Shown here piece by piece: positions 1 through 7,484 of a DNA stretch of 13,867 nucleotides (positions are counted from its first letter, which is position 1; each line of letters opens with the position of its first letter). The notes under the pieces were generated by a model. It did not search any database, was not told where the DNA came from, and saw nothing but the letters and a program-made list of their open reading frames with translations. The translations under genes were made by a program, and so were the position numbers. The DNA is taken from contig CANGBE010000016.1 in the NCBI GenBank assembly GCA_947451875.1, positions 1-13,867 of the forward strand, in the 5' to 3' direction. The stretch comes from Sphingomonadaceae bacterium (GTDB taxonomy: Bacteria > Pseudomonadota > Alphaproteobacteria > Sphingomonadales > Sphingomonadaceae).

Positions 1-80
1 CTGACCTGAGGGTTTCCACAGGAAAATTCCGGCACCACCCCTTGGACTGTCGAGCCGTGATGCCCCATGGTGGATGAATC

Positions 81-758
81 ATGTGGCAACTTTATCAATT
101 CTCGCTGTGTCCCTTCAGTCGCAAGGTACGCCTTGTGCTGTCCGAGAAGGGCGTCGGCTACGAGTTGTGGCGCGAAAATCCATGGGAAGGTCGCGACGAA
201 TTTGTCCGGATGAACGCCGCCGCACGGGTGCCGGTGCTGCGCAACACCGAAGGCGGCAAGGATGATGTGCTCGTCGATAGCCGGGCGATCTGCGAATATT
301 TCGAAGAAACCGTCGAGCGCAACCAGCTGATCAGCGGCAACGCCGCCTCGCGCGCCGAAATCCGTCGACTGGTCGCGCTGTTTGATGAAAACTTCTTCGG
401 CGACGTTACCGGGCCGCTGCTGCACGAGCGGATGAAAAAGCGCATCGTCACTCGCCAGCCGCCCGATTCAAAGATGCTACGTGAGGCGATGAAGCTGGCG
501 CATGAGCACCTCTATTACATCGACTATCTGATCGACAAACGCCCCTGGCTGGCCGGCGCGACGATGACGCTGGCCGATCTAGCCGCCGCCGCGCAGGTCT
601 CCGTGGCGGACTACCTCGGCGGGCTCGACTGGACCGGCCACGAGCAAGCCAAGAGCTGGTATTCGGTAATCAAAAGCCGCCCCAGCTTCCGCCCCCTGCT
701 CGCTGAGCGGCAGGACGGGATACAGCCGCCGGACCATTATGGCGATGTGGACGGGTAA
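81..758 (+). CDS. fzlA: FzlA-like GST-fold protein (FtsZ-associated)
   Basis: This 225-residue protein has a glutathione S-transferase fold. It carries an N-terminal thioredoxin-like domain with a CPFS motif at residues 10-13, followed by a helical GST C-terminal domain (about residues 85-215) containing the typical WLAGATMTLADLA segment. Its start (MWQLYQFSLCPFSRKVRL) closely resembles Caulobacter FzlA as I recall it. FzlA binds FtsZ filaments and couples them to constrictive cell wall synthesis, and is not known as a classical detoxifying GST. The ATG at 81 follows a GGTGGA sequence (69-74) with 6 bases of spacing. In many sphingomonads this gene lies near a complex I NDUFA9-like gene, which is present here at 985-1941 on the other strand. 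The GST fold is certain from sequence; the FzlA assignment is inferred from similarity and context, and a generic GST is the alternative. Confidence 0.75.
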   Translation: MWQLYQFSLCPFSRKVRLVLSEKGVGYELWRENPWEGRDEFVRMNAAARVPVLRNTEGGKDDVLVDSRAICEYFEETVERNQLISGNAASRAEIRRLVALFDENFFGDVTGPLLHERMKKRIVTRQPPDSKMLREAMKLAHEHLYYIDYLIDKRPWLAGATMTLADLAAAAQVSVADYLGGLDWTGHEQAKSWYSVIKSRPSFRPLLAERQDGIQPPDHYGDVDG

Positions 759-957
759 TGGGTCTGGACGCAGCTCATTGACTTTGCGTGATTACATCAT
801 AGTCATTGGGGTAGCTGTCGCCCTGCCAGCATGGTGCTATGCTGTTTTCAATCAATGGAGCGATCGGCCCGGGGCATTCAAACGTATGTTTGCCGGATGT
901 GCAGTTTTCGGTGCTACAGTCTTGATTACAATGCTCGCAGCTTACCTTCTAGGGTGA
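739..957 (+). CDS. Small two-helix membrane protein, unknown function
   Basis: I do not recognise this 72-residue ORF. It has two hydrophobic segments, about residues 18-36 and 48-71, joined by a short loop with R/K residues, so it is probably an inner-membrane hairpin protein. The ATG at 739 overlaps the end of the fzlA-like gene by 20 bases in another frame and has no good ribosome binding site. An alternative TTG at 778 would give 59 residues and remove the overlap, with both helices kept. Base composition and codon choice are visibly less GC-rich than the flanking genes (for example ATT, ATA, GTA and TTG codons), which could mean foreign origin or weak selection. The clean hydrophobic pattern supports a real gene, but without homologs it remains tentative. 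Confidence 0.5.
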   Translation: MAMWTGNGSGRSSLTLRDYIIVIGVAVALPAWCYAVFNQWSDRPGAFKRMFAGCAVFGATVLITMLAAYLLG

Positions 958-984
958 CGATTTGGATCACCTTAAGAAAGTAAA

Positions 985-1941
985 CTAAGCCCGAACCTTA
1001 TCCCCGAACCGCCCGTGGACGCGGTATTGCACCATCCAGCGCTCAAGGAAGAGCGACAGCGGGCGGGCCGAAATGCCGAGCGCCTTGAGCCCGGGCAGGC
1101 CGCTCGAAACGTTGCCGGCCTTGAGCAGCTTCCACTGGTCCGAAGTGATCGGCGCGAGCGGGAGCCAGCCGGTTAGCGCGGCAATCGCGCCGGAAACCGG
1201 ATCGGGCAGATCGACGAACGCAGGCGAGCGGCCCGCTGCGTGCGCGATCATGCGGTTGAGTTCGCCCATGGTCAGCACGTCGGGTCCGACGAGCTCATAG
1301 GTCTTGCCGCCGTGCTTGGCGGGGTTGGCGAGCGCGGCAGTGAGAGCCGCGGCGGCATCGTCGACGAACACCGGTTGCAGCTTGGCCTCTGGCCCGAACA
1401 CCGGAATGACCGGCAGCTTGGCGATGAGACCCGCGAACATGTTGATGAAATTATCGTCCGATCCGAACACGATCGAGGGGCGCAGCACGGTCGCGCCGGG
1501 GAAGGCTGCGAGCACAGCGGCCTCACCCTCTGCCTTGGTGCGGGCATAGTCGACTTCGCTGCCCGCATCGGCGCCATTGGCGGAAACGTGAACGAAGGCG
1601 CTGGCTCCGGCAGCCTTGGCCGCCTTGGCGAGGGCAGCCGGGCCGGTAACGTGCACCGCGTTCAGATCGCCCTTAAAGGCGCCGACAAGGTTTACCACGC
1701 CATCACAGCCCGCCACGAGCGCAGGCAGCACAGCTGTGTTGGTAATATCTGCACGCAGGAACTGGACTTGCCCCAGATTGCCGAGCGCCTTGATGCGATA
1801 GGCCTGCTTCGGATGGCGGCAGGCGATCCGCAGACGAGCTCCGCGCGCCAGCAGTTCTTGCGCCAAATGCGTGCCGAGAAATCCGCCGCCGCCCAACAGG
1901 ACTACGAGCTTGCCCGAAAGTGATGTGCTGCTGTCTGCCAT
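985..1941 (-). CDS. Complex I NDUFA9 subunit family NAD(P)-binding protein
   Basis: This is an atypical short-chain dehydrogenase/reductase (NmrA/NDUFA9-like), 318 residues from the chosen start. It shows an N-terminal Rossmann motif GGGGFLG at residues 17-23, a basic stretch after strand 2 (CRHPKQ), NLVGAF at the strand-4 position, and a YxxxK pair (Y132, K136). Mitochondrial NDUFA9 is an accessory complex I subunit that binds NADPH structurally. The bacterial relatives are annotated by similarity, and their role in respiration or quinone chemistry is inferred. I place the start at the ATG read from 1941 because homologs begin shortly before the glycine-rich loop and an AGG-containing sequence precedes it. 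An in-frame ATG at 1995 would add 18 unlikely residues. It lies 71 bases downstream of the glycosyltransferase gene on the same strand and could be cotranscribed. Confidence 0.8.
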   Translation of the reverse strand: MADSSTSLSGKLVVLLGGGGFLGTHLAQELLARGARLRIACRHPKQAYRIKALGNLGQVQFLRADITNTAVLPALVAGCDGVVNLVGAFKGDLNAVHVTGPAALAKAAKAAGASAFVHVSANGADAGSEVDYARTKAEGEAAVLAAFPGATVLRPSIVFGSDDNFINMFAGLIAKLPVIPVFGPEAKLQPVFVDDAAAALTAALANPAKHGGKTYELVGPDVLTMGELNRMIAHAAGRSPAFVDLPDPVSGAIAALTGWLPLAPITSDQWKLLKAGNVSSGLPGLKALGISARPLSLFLERWMVQYRVHGRFGDKVRA

Positions 1942-2012
1942 GGTGGTGAACCTGTGCTGGAAATTGCCAACCCGCCCTTTGCACAAGGCGGACATTCCAG
2001 CAACCAGCTCGA

Positions 2013-3257
2013 TCAGGAATCGCGCGAGTTTTGCATTCGTTTCGGCGTCAGTGCAATCAAGGCAACCGCAGCAAAGACCGCCAGATAGGGATCAAGGTAA
2101 GATCGGTGCGAAGTCTGCGCCCAGAACAGGGCCGTCGTAGCGCAGAAGGTGACGGTATGGGCGTGAAGGAGCATATCTTCGCGCCAGACGCGTCGGCGCT
2201 GCCACATCCCAGCCAGCGCCAGCGCAAAGAATGGGACCCAACCTGCCGCATAAGCCAGGCTCCCCCGCAGTCCATGACGCGGGGTGGGTAGCGGCCCGAA
2301 TGCCGCCCACAGCTTGCGGAAAGCGCCGCCGATGAACGCGGCGGGGTCAGCGGCAATGTTGTGGATGGCGCGGTTCCGGTACCAGTCACTGGTCGCCACT
2401 TCATCGCCGCCCAGTTTTGCCAGCTCCGAATTTTCCGCAGCGCTCAATGCGGCAAACACATTTGTCCGGCTCTCGTCGATGGTGCCCACCGGATAGACGG
2501 AGAAAGTCAGCGGATGGTTTCCGGCATAAAGCGATGCCCCACCCTCGGTGCCGAGGCCATAGGCACCGGTCACGCGGTGCGAATAGACAAGCCAAGGGGA
2601 TAGCACTGCCAGCATGGCGGCACCGGCAATCAGAGCCGAAACAAGTCGGGCCTTACCGCGATAGGGAAAGCTGGCAATCCCCAGAGCGCAAAGCGCAAAG
2701 GGCAGCATCGTCGCCCGGGTCAGCAGCAGCAGGCCCAGCACGATGCCAGCCCCCAATGCCCGCATAGCGCCGCCTTTGTCCCGCAGCAGGATAAGCTGCC
2801 ACGTGACCAGCGCCGCCATGAAGGCCTGCAGCCCGCTCTCCTGCAAGGACAGATCATGCCACGCTGCATAGGGCCACAGCGCATAGATTGCCGCCGCCAG
2901 CAGTCCCGCTGCATTCCCCGCCATCCGACGCGCGATCAGCCCGGCTAACAGCGCAGTGGCGCTCGAGGCCAACGCTTGTGCCAAGATCAAAGGCCATGGG
3001 CTAGCAACCCCACAGGTCGTGGCAGCGACGAGGTAGGAATAGAGCGGCACGCGAAAGGCCGTCGGCAGCCCGCCCGGAAAGGCATAACCGCTCCCGGCGC
3101 ACAGGCTCTGGCCGAGGCTGGCATACTGGCCATAGCCGTCTATCCAATAGTTCTGCGTGCCGACAACCAAACGAATGCAAATTCGAAAGCCCAATGCGGC
3201 CACAAAAATAGCCGCCATCAAGAGTGCAAAACGACGTTCGGGCAGGCCTGCAATCAT
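2013..3257 (-). CDS. GT-C type membrane glycosyltransferase (GT39/ArnT-like)
   Basis: This 414-residue polytopic membrane protein has about nine or ten hydrophobic helices. Its layout is that of the dolichyl/polyprenyl-phosphate-sugar transferase superfamily: a first helix (about residues 10-32), then a periplasmic loop with an acidic residue (D40 in YWIDGYGQY), then the PTAFRVPLYSYL segment (about 66-76) typical of GT39/PMT_2 proteins. A soluble periplasmic stretch (about 230-310) is followed by more helices. Such enzymes move a sugar from an undecaprenyl-phosphate carrier onto lipid, glycan or protein in the periplasm. The acceptor cannot be told from the sequence, and there is no polysaccharide cluster nearby. 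It is transcribed divergently from ftsH. The ATG at 3257 has only a distant purine-rich site (GAGG about 15 bases upstream), so the start is less certain. Confidence 0.8.
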   Translation of the reverse strand: MIAGLPERRFALLMAAIFVAALGFRICIRLVVGTQNYWIDGYGQYASLGQSLCAGSGYAFPGGLPTAFRVPLYSYLVAATTCGVASPWPLILAQALASSATALLAGLIARRMAGNAAGLLAAAIYALWPYAAWHDLSLQESGLQAFMAALVTWQLILLRDKGGAMRALGAGIVLGLLLLTRATMLPFALCALGIASFPYRGKARLVSALIAGAAMLAVLSPWLVYSHRVTGAYGLGTEGGASLYAGNHPLTFSVYPVGTIDESRTNVFAALSAAENSELAKLGGDEVATSDWYRNRAIHNIAADPAAFIGGAFRKLWAAFGPLPTPRHGLRGSLAYAAGWVPFFALALAGMWQRRRVWREDMLLHAHTVTFCATTALFWAQTSHRSYLDPYLAVFAAVALIALTPKRMQNSRDS

Positions 3258-3317
3258 TTCGTGAAACTACCACCTCACCCCGTCGCGGCAACGCCTCATT
3301 ACTTGTGCCCTGCTAAC

Positions 3318-3345
3318 TTGCCATTCAGTCCTTCGCTCCTACATA
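3318..3345 (+). promoter_or_regulatory. Putative sigma-70 promoter of ftsH
   Basis: TTGCCA (3318-3323) and TACATA (3340-3345) are separated by 16 bases, giving a reasonable -35/-10 pair. Transcription would start near 3352, about 37 bases before the ftsH ATG, and an AAGGA ribosome binding site lies at 3373-3377. The region 3258-3388 separates ftsH from the divergent glycosyltransferase gene, so it must hold promoters for both directions. I could not pick out a convincing one for the minus strand. Confidence 0.5.
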
Positions 3346-3388
3346 TGCTCTCAGGCCTGCAAAGGCTGCCAAAAGGACCTGTCCGCCC

Positions 3389-5332
3389 ATGAACGATGAT
3401 CAGCCCCCTCCGCCCAACCCCTGGCTCCGCAGCCTGATGGTATGGGGAGGTGTTTTTGTTGCCCTGTTGCTGGCTGTCTCGCTCTTCGCTCCGCGCGATT
3501 CTGCGGCTGGCAAGACGATGGCCTATTCGGATTTCCGTGGGCAGGTTGCCGCAGGAACCGTTGCCGAAGTACAGGTCAGCACAGACCAGATCACCGGCAC
3601 GCTGAAAAATGGCGACAAGTTCACCACGGTTCCAGTTCCGGGCGACACCTCATTGACCCAGCTGATGACTGACAACAATGTCAAATTTGCTGGCCGTCCC
3701 AAGGAAGAAATGGGCTTATTGGCCTACTTGCTGATTCAGGCCCTGCCGTTCCTGCTGATCATGGGCATTGCGGTTTTCGCCCTGCGGCAGGTCCAGAAAG
3801 GCGGCGGCGCTGGCGGAGCGATGGGCTTTGGCAAGAGCAAGGCCAAATTGCTCACCGAGAAGCAGGGCCGGGTTACCTTCAATGATGTTGCAGGCATCGA
3901 TGAAGCGCGCGAGGAACTGGAGGAAATCGTCGAATTCCTGAAAGATCCGGGCCGCTTCGCCAAGCTGGGCGGCAAGATCCCTAAGGGAGCGCTGCTGGTC
4001 GGCTCGCCGGGCACCGGCAAAACCCTGCTCGCCCGCGCCATCGCCGGTGAAGCAGGGGTGCCGTTCTTCACCATTTCGGGATCAGACTTCGTCGAGATGT
4101 TCGTTGGCGTCGGCGCCAGCCGCGTGCGCGACATGTTCGAATCAGCCAAAAAGAACGCCCCGTGCATCGTATTCATCGACGAAATCGATGCGGTCGGCCG
4201 CCATCGTGGCCACGGCCTTGGCAACAGTAATGACGAGCGCGAACAGACGCTCAACCAGTTGCTGGTCGAAATGGACGGGTTCGAAGCCAACGAAGGCATC
4301 ATCATCATCGCCGCCACCAACCGGCCAGACGTGCTCGATCCGGCGCTGCTGCGTCCGGGCCGGTTTGACCGTCAGGTTGTCGTGCCGATCCCTGATATCG
4401 AGGGCCGCGAAAAGATCCTCGCTGTCCACATGAAGAAGGTGCCACTAGCTCCCGATGTCGGGTCGCGCACCATTGCGCGCGGCACACCGGGCTTCTCCGG
4501 TGCTGACCTTGCCAATCTGGTCAACGAAGCCGCCTTGCTGGCAGCACGGCGCAATAAGCGCCTGGTCGCCATGCAGGAGTTTGAAGACGCCAAGGACAAG
4601 GTCATGATGGGCGCGGAACGGCGTTCCATGGTCATGACCGAGGACGAGAAGAAAATGACTGCCTATCACGAGGCTGGCCATGCCATCGTCTCGGTGAACG
4701 AGGCAGCGTCTGATCCGATTCACAAGGCAACGATCATCCCGCGCGGCCGCGCGCTGGGCATGGTCATGCGCCTGCCCGAGCGTGACAACTATTCCTACCA
4801 CCGCGACAAGATGCACGCGAACCTCTCGGTTTCGATGGGCGGCCGCGTGGCTGAAGAGCTGATCTTCGGGCACGACAAGGTGTCATCCGGCGCTTCGTCG
4901 GATATCCAGTACGCCACCTCGCTGGCCCGTTCGATGGTCACCAAATGGGGCATGTCGGAAAAGCTGGGGCCCCTGCAGTATGAAGATACGCAAGAGGGTT
5001 ATCTCGGCATGGGTGGCACAGCACGGCTGTTTTCCTCTGACGAGACGAACAAGCTGATCGACAGCGAAATCCGCTGTCTGGTTGATGGCGCTCACGCCCG
5101 CGCAACAAAAATTCTGAAGGAACAGGAAGACAAGCTCCACGTCCTGGCTCTCGCACTACTGGAATATGAGACGCTGACTGGTGAGGAAATCACTGAGCTG
5201 ATGGAAACCGGCACGCTCAACCGACCGGACAAGCCGTCTGGCGGCGTGATCGTGCCCCGGCCGGTGCGTGGATCGGCGGTGCCCAAGTCCGGCAAGAAGT
5301 TTGGCGGCGGCACGGCTCCGCAGGGCGCCTGA
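3389..5332 (+). CDS. ftsH: ATP-dependent zinc metalloprotease FtsH
   Basis: FtsH is a membrane-anchored hexameric AAA+ protease that extracts and degrades damaged or regulated membrane and cytosolic proteins. The 647-residue protein has the full family layout. There is a first transmembrane helix (about 15-35), a periplasmic domain (about 40-105) and a second helix (about 108-132). The AAA domain has Walker A GSPGTGKT (205-212), the pore FVG motif (238-240), Walker B VFIDEID (261-267) and the second region of homology with arginine fingers R322 and R325. The zinc site is HEAGH (427-431), with a likely third ligand at D505 (SSDIQYAT). The usual Walker A second residue is Pro; here it is Ser. 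The ATG at 3389 has AAGGA at 3373-3377. In many proteobacteria ftsH follows tilS, but here it has its own promoter and a divergent glycosyltransferase upstream. Confidence 0.98.
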   Translation: MNDDQPPPPNPWLRSLMVWGGVFVALLLAVSLFAPRDSAAGKTMAYSDFRGQVAAGTVAEVQVSTDQITGTLKNGDKFTTVPVPGDTSLTQLMTDNNVKFAGRPKEEMGLLAYLLIQALPFLLIMGIAVFALRQVQKGGGAGGAMGFGKSKAKLLTEKQGRVTFNDVAGIDEAREELEEIVEFLKDPGRFAKLGGKIPKGALLVGSPGTGKTLLARAIAGEAGVPFFTISGSDFVEMFVGVGASRVRDMFESAKKNAPCIVFIDEIDAVGRHRGHGLGNSNDEREQTLNQLLVEMDGFEANEGIIIIAATNRPDVLDPALLRPGRFDRQVVVPIPDIEGREKILAVHMKKVPLAPDVGSRTIARGTPGFSGADLANLVNEAALLAARRNKRLVAMQEFEDAKDKVMMGAERRSMVMTEDEKKMTAYHEAGHAIVSVNEAASDPIHKATIIPRGRALGMVMRLPERDNYSYHRDKMHANLSVSMGGRVAEELIFGHDKVSSGASSDIQYATSLARSMVTKWGMSEKLGPLQYEDTQEGYLGMGGTARLFSSDETNKLIDSEIRCLVDGAHARATKILKEQEDKLHVLALALLEYETLTGEEITELMETGTLNRPDKPSGGVIVPRPVRGSAVPKSGKKFGGGTAPQGA

Positions 5333-5342
5333 ATTGCCTAGC

Positions 5343-5380
5343 CTGGCGCTGGTCCAGCCCTAGTGACTGGATAGCGCCAG
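5343..5380. terminator. Strong hairpin between convergent ftsH and DUF3667 gene
   Basis: CTGGCGCT (5343-5350) pairs with AGCGCCAG (5373-5380), and inside it TCCAG (5353-5357) pairs with CTGGA (5367-5371). This gives a stem of about 13 base pairs with a small internal bulge and a 9-base loop. It starts 11 bases after the ftsH stop and contains the stop codon of the opposing DUF3667 gene. Neither strand has a T-run after the stem, so it is not a textbook intrinsic terminator. It could still protect mRNA 3' ends or assist termination in both directions. Confidence 0.5.
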
Positions 5381-6427
5381 CAAGGCGACTAGAAAAAAGA
5401 TCAGCGCAAGGAACGCGTAGAACGAAAGCGCGAAGGTCCGCCACAGCGCCCCCCATCGGCTTAGAGAATAGGCGCTCTTCACCTGTCGGAAGATGTGGAA
5501 TGGCGGGATGAACACCATGCCAGCCGCCAACATGGGCACGCCAATCGTTGATCCCAGCGTCAGCACTGAGACCAGCAGCATCATGAAGCACAGCGAATAA
5601 GTGACGAAGACCGTGTGGTCATAAAGCCCGAAGCGTCGGTTGAACGGGAACAACAACCAGACGAACGGCACCGAAATCGGGATCAGCAGCCAAGCGAATT
5701 TGTAGGCATTCGATTGCAGCTGATAGAGCGCAAGCTGGGGATTGTCGCGGGCGCGGGCGAGCATATCGTTGATCGCTGGAATGTCGCTGTAGATGCCCGG
5801 TTTGCCGTCTTTCGGTTTCTTCCCGGCCCCCTCCATGATGTTCTTGGTTGGATCTTTCAGCTGTTCCATCACCTGGATGCCGCTCTTGCGGCCTTCGATC
5901 TGGCCGTCGATTGCGTCGGTCGGCTTGCCTTCGCGCACGAGTTGCGAGCGCAGGCCTTCAAGCCTTCTGACCTCCGCCTGGTTCGCCTTAAGTCCCTTGA
6001 TGTGCTTGCCGTTGACATCAACATCGGTGTTCCGCCCAAGCTCTGGTCCGAAGTTCTTGACCACAGCAAACATCAGGAAAACGCAGAACAGGAACAGCGC
6101 TATCGGTCAAACGTAACTCGCGCGGCGCCCGTCGATATATTCGCGGGTCATCCGGCCGGGGCGGAACGCCAGCTGCGGGATCGTACGCCAGACTTTGCCG
6201 TCAAGATGAAATACACCGTGCAGAAAATCGTGAAAAAACGCGCCCAGCGTGCGGTGAACATGCGCTGCCTGTCCGCAACTGTGGCAATGGCTGCCGATCA
6301 GCTTGCTGCCGCAGTTCAGACACGCGCTTTCATGGGTATGGCCATCGGCCTGTTCGCCATGATTCGGCTCTGCAGCGCGCGCGATCAGTGCCCCTTGCGC
6401 AATATCGCCGATAATTTCGCCGCTCAT
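5360..6427 (-). pseudogene. DUF3667 zinc-ribbon membrane protein, interrupted by in-frame TGA
   Basis: Read through its internal stop, this gene encodes a 355-codon DUF3667 protein. The N-terminal part has a zinc ribbon with C36, C39, C48 and C51, then the family segment from HRTLGAFFHDFLHG to EYIDGRRASYV (residues 59-106). Codon 107 is TGA (6107-6109). The same frame continues at once with PIALFLFCVFLMFAVV, the expected first transmembrane helix, then a hydrophilic, helix-prone domain and about four more hydrophobic segments to the stop at 5360. Homologs I recall have Ser (as in YVSP) at the TGA position, so one C-to-G change in TCA would explain it. No other damage is visible. It may be a fresh nonsense mutation, a sequencing error or a readthrough site. 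The ATG at 6427 has an AGGACAGG-type ribosome binding site. The family's function is unknown. Confidence 0.85.
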
Positions 6428-6453
6428 CCACCTGTCCTTTTACCCGCTCGCAC

Positions 6454-6481
6454 ACAATAGCTTGATTTGTTATGCCGCCAA
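6454..6481 (-). promoter_or_regulatory. Possible promoter of the DUF3667 gene
   Basis: On the minus strand, TTGGCG (6481-6476) and TATTGT (6459-6454) are spaced by 16 bases, a weak but positioned -35/-10 pair about 27 bases before the ATG read from 6427. The match to consensus is only 4 of 6 in each box. Confidence 0.3.
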
Positions 6482-6532
6482 GTGGTTCATGCCGGGGAAA
6501 GGCGTGATGGCTGATTGTCCGCACGGCCTGTC

Positions 6533-6537
6533 AGGAG
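6533..6537 (+). promoter_or_regulatory. Ribosome binding site that decides a TTG start
   Basis: AGGAG ends 7 bases before TTG at 6545. It is the only good Shine-Dalgarno sequence near this gene. It selects a start that leaves a clean signal peptide, rather than the in-frame TTG at 6515, which would put an Arg-rich extension in front. Confidence 0.75.
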
Positions 6538-6544
6538 ATTTAAG

Positions 6545-6925
6545 TTGAAGCCGACTGCCTTTGCCGCTGCCATGATTGGCCTGACGTTTACTGCGCCCGC
6601 TGCGGCCGCCCCCGGAGACATGAATGTCGCCACTTTCCTAGCCAAGGCCAATGCACTCAAGGCCAAGGGACTGACAGCGCTGTTCTCGTCTGACATTGGC
6701 GTGTTGAAGTCGGAAGCCATGGCCGCCGGCCAAGCTTACAAGGCACGTCTGGCGCAGGAGCGAGCTAGCGGCAAACCCAGCAGCTGCCCGCCGCAGGGCA
6801 CCAAGGTCGGCTCCGACCAGTTCCTGGCCCATCTGGAAAGCTATCCCGCAGCCTCTCGGCAGAGCACCAGCCTGAAGCAGGCCATCGCGGACATGTTCAG
6901 CAAACGCTATCCCTGCGGGAAATAG
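6545..6925 (+). CDS. Small exported two-cysteine protein, possibly Rap1a/Tai-like
   Basis: The protein has 126 residues from the TTG start. It opens with a short basic end and a hydrophobic, alanine-rich signal peptide (about residues 1-22, ending in a run of Ala), so it is predicted to be exported to the periplasm. The mature part has exactly two cysteines, C81 and C124, likely forming a disulfide. The segment from CPPQGTKVG through FLAHLESYPAAS to the closing FSKRYPCG resembles the second half of the Rap1a/Tai immunity-like domain, in which a Cys, a small helical region and a final 'aPC' motif are conserved. In the type VI secretion context Rap1a proteins neutralise amidases, but no effector gene is next to this one, so the role here is unknown. 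It is monocistronic and ends in an intrinsic terminator. Confidence 0.75.
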   Translation: MKPTAFAAAMIGLTFTAPAAAAPGDMNVATFLAKANALKAKGLTALFSSDIGVLKSEAMAAGQAYKARLAQERASGKPSSCPPQGTKVGSDQFLAHLESYPAASRQSTSLKQAIADMFSKRYPCGK

Positions 6926-6949
6926 GACCTGCACGAAATCGGCACAAAG

Positions 6950-6988
6950 AAGCCCGCGGAACCGAAAGGCTCACGCGGGCTTTTTGTT
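6950..6988. terminator. Intrinsic terminator between convergent genes
   Basis: AAGCCCGCG (6950-6958) pairs perfectly with CGCGGGCTT (6974-6982) across a 15-base loop, and the plus strand runs into TTTTTGTT. This is a good Rho-independent terminator for the small exported protein gene (ending 6925). On the minus strand the stem is followed by a partial T-rich run (CTTCTTTG), so it probably also serves rpoZ, which ends at 7005. Confidence 0.85.
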
Positions 6989-7004
6989 CGGTTACGCGCT
7001 GAAA

Positions 7005-7349
7005 TCAGCCGTCGTAGTCGCCGCCCAGCGAAGTGTTGCGGACCGGGGCTGCGGCAGTGATGCGCAGGGCTTCAGCCGACTGGCTGAGCGAACCGATGTC
7101 ATCCACCTCGTCGTCGTCCTCTGGCAACACGCGCTGCAACGAGGTGACCAGCGTTTCGTTGAGCTGGGTTGGCACCACAGTTTGCTCAGCGATTTCGCGC
7201 AGGGCAACGACCGGGTTCTTGTCACGGTCACGATCAATCGTAAGCTCGGCGCCGCCTGAAATCTCACGAGCGCGCTGCGCCGCAAGCAGGACGAGGTCAA
7301 AGCGGTTGGGAACCTTGTCTACACAGTCTTCAACAGTAACGCGCGCCAT
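7005..7349 (-). CDS. rpoZ: RNA polymerase omega subunit
   Basis: Omega is the small RNA polymerase subunit that wraps the C-terminal tail of beta-prime, helping assembly and, in many proteobacteria, the ppGpp response. The 114-residue protein has the family core: MARVTVEDCV at the start, NRFDLVLLAAQRAREI (residues 15-30) and KNPVVALREIA (44-54). A longer C-terminal tail follows with an acidic patch (EDDDEVDD, 77-84), as is usual in alphaproteobacteria. The ATG at 7349 is preceded by GGAG (complement of 7356-7359). A relA/spoT gene often follows rpoZ. Here rpoZ instead stands alone, ending at a terminator shared with a convergent gene and lying head-to-head with an MFS transporter gene. Confidence 0.96.
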   Translation of the reverse strand: MARVTVEDCVDKVPNRFDLVLLAAQRAREISGGAELTIDRDRDKNPVVALREIAEQTVVPTQLNETLVTSLQRVLPEDDDEVDDIGSLSQSAEALRITAAAPVRNTSLGGDYDG

Positions 7350-7389
7350 AGGGCACTCCGACTAATACGAGAATCTCGGGAAGGCTGCT

Positions 7390-7418
7390 CAGCTAGGGCG
7401 TGCCCTGCCAAAAGTCAA
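7390..7418 (-). promoter_or_regulatory. Putative rpoZ promoter
   Basis: On the minus strand, TTGACT (7418-7413) and TAGCTG (7395-7390) are spaced by exactly 17 bases. The -35 box is near consensus; the -10 is weak, which is common in alphaproteobacteria. The leader to the rpoZ ATG would be about 34 bases. Confidence 0.5.
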
Positions 7419-7484
7419 GGAAATCACTTGCCCTTGCTCTTCGCCCTGCCATTATCCGGCAAAAGAGCGCTTGGGGAGATGATG

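Noticed and set aside
1240..1923. A 227-residue open frame on the plus strand opposite the NDUFA9-like gene
   Set aside because: Antisense shadow in GC-rich coding DNA; the minus frame has the Rossmann motif and family sequence.
6107..6109. TGA in the DUF3667 gene as a selenocysteine codon
   Set aside because: Homologs I recall have Ser rather than Cys here, and I see no obvious SECIS-like hairpin right after the TGA.
5615..6460. A 281-residue open frame on the plus strand opposite the DUF3667 gene
   Set aside because: It is an antisense shadow: the minus strand has the zinc ribbon and transmembrane segments of a known family, and the plus translation has no recognisable features.
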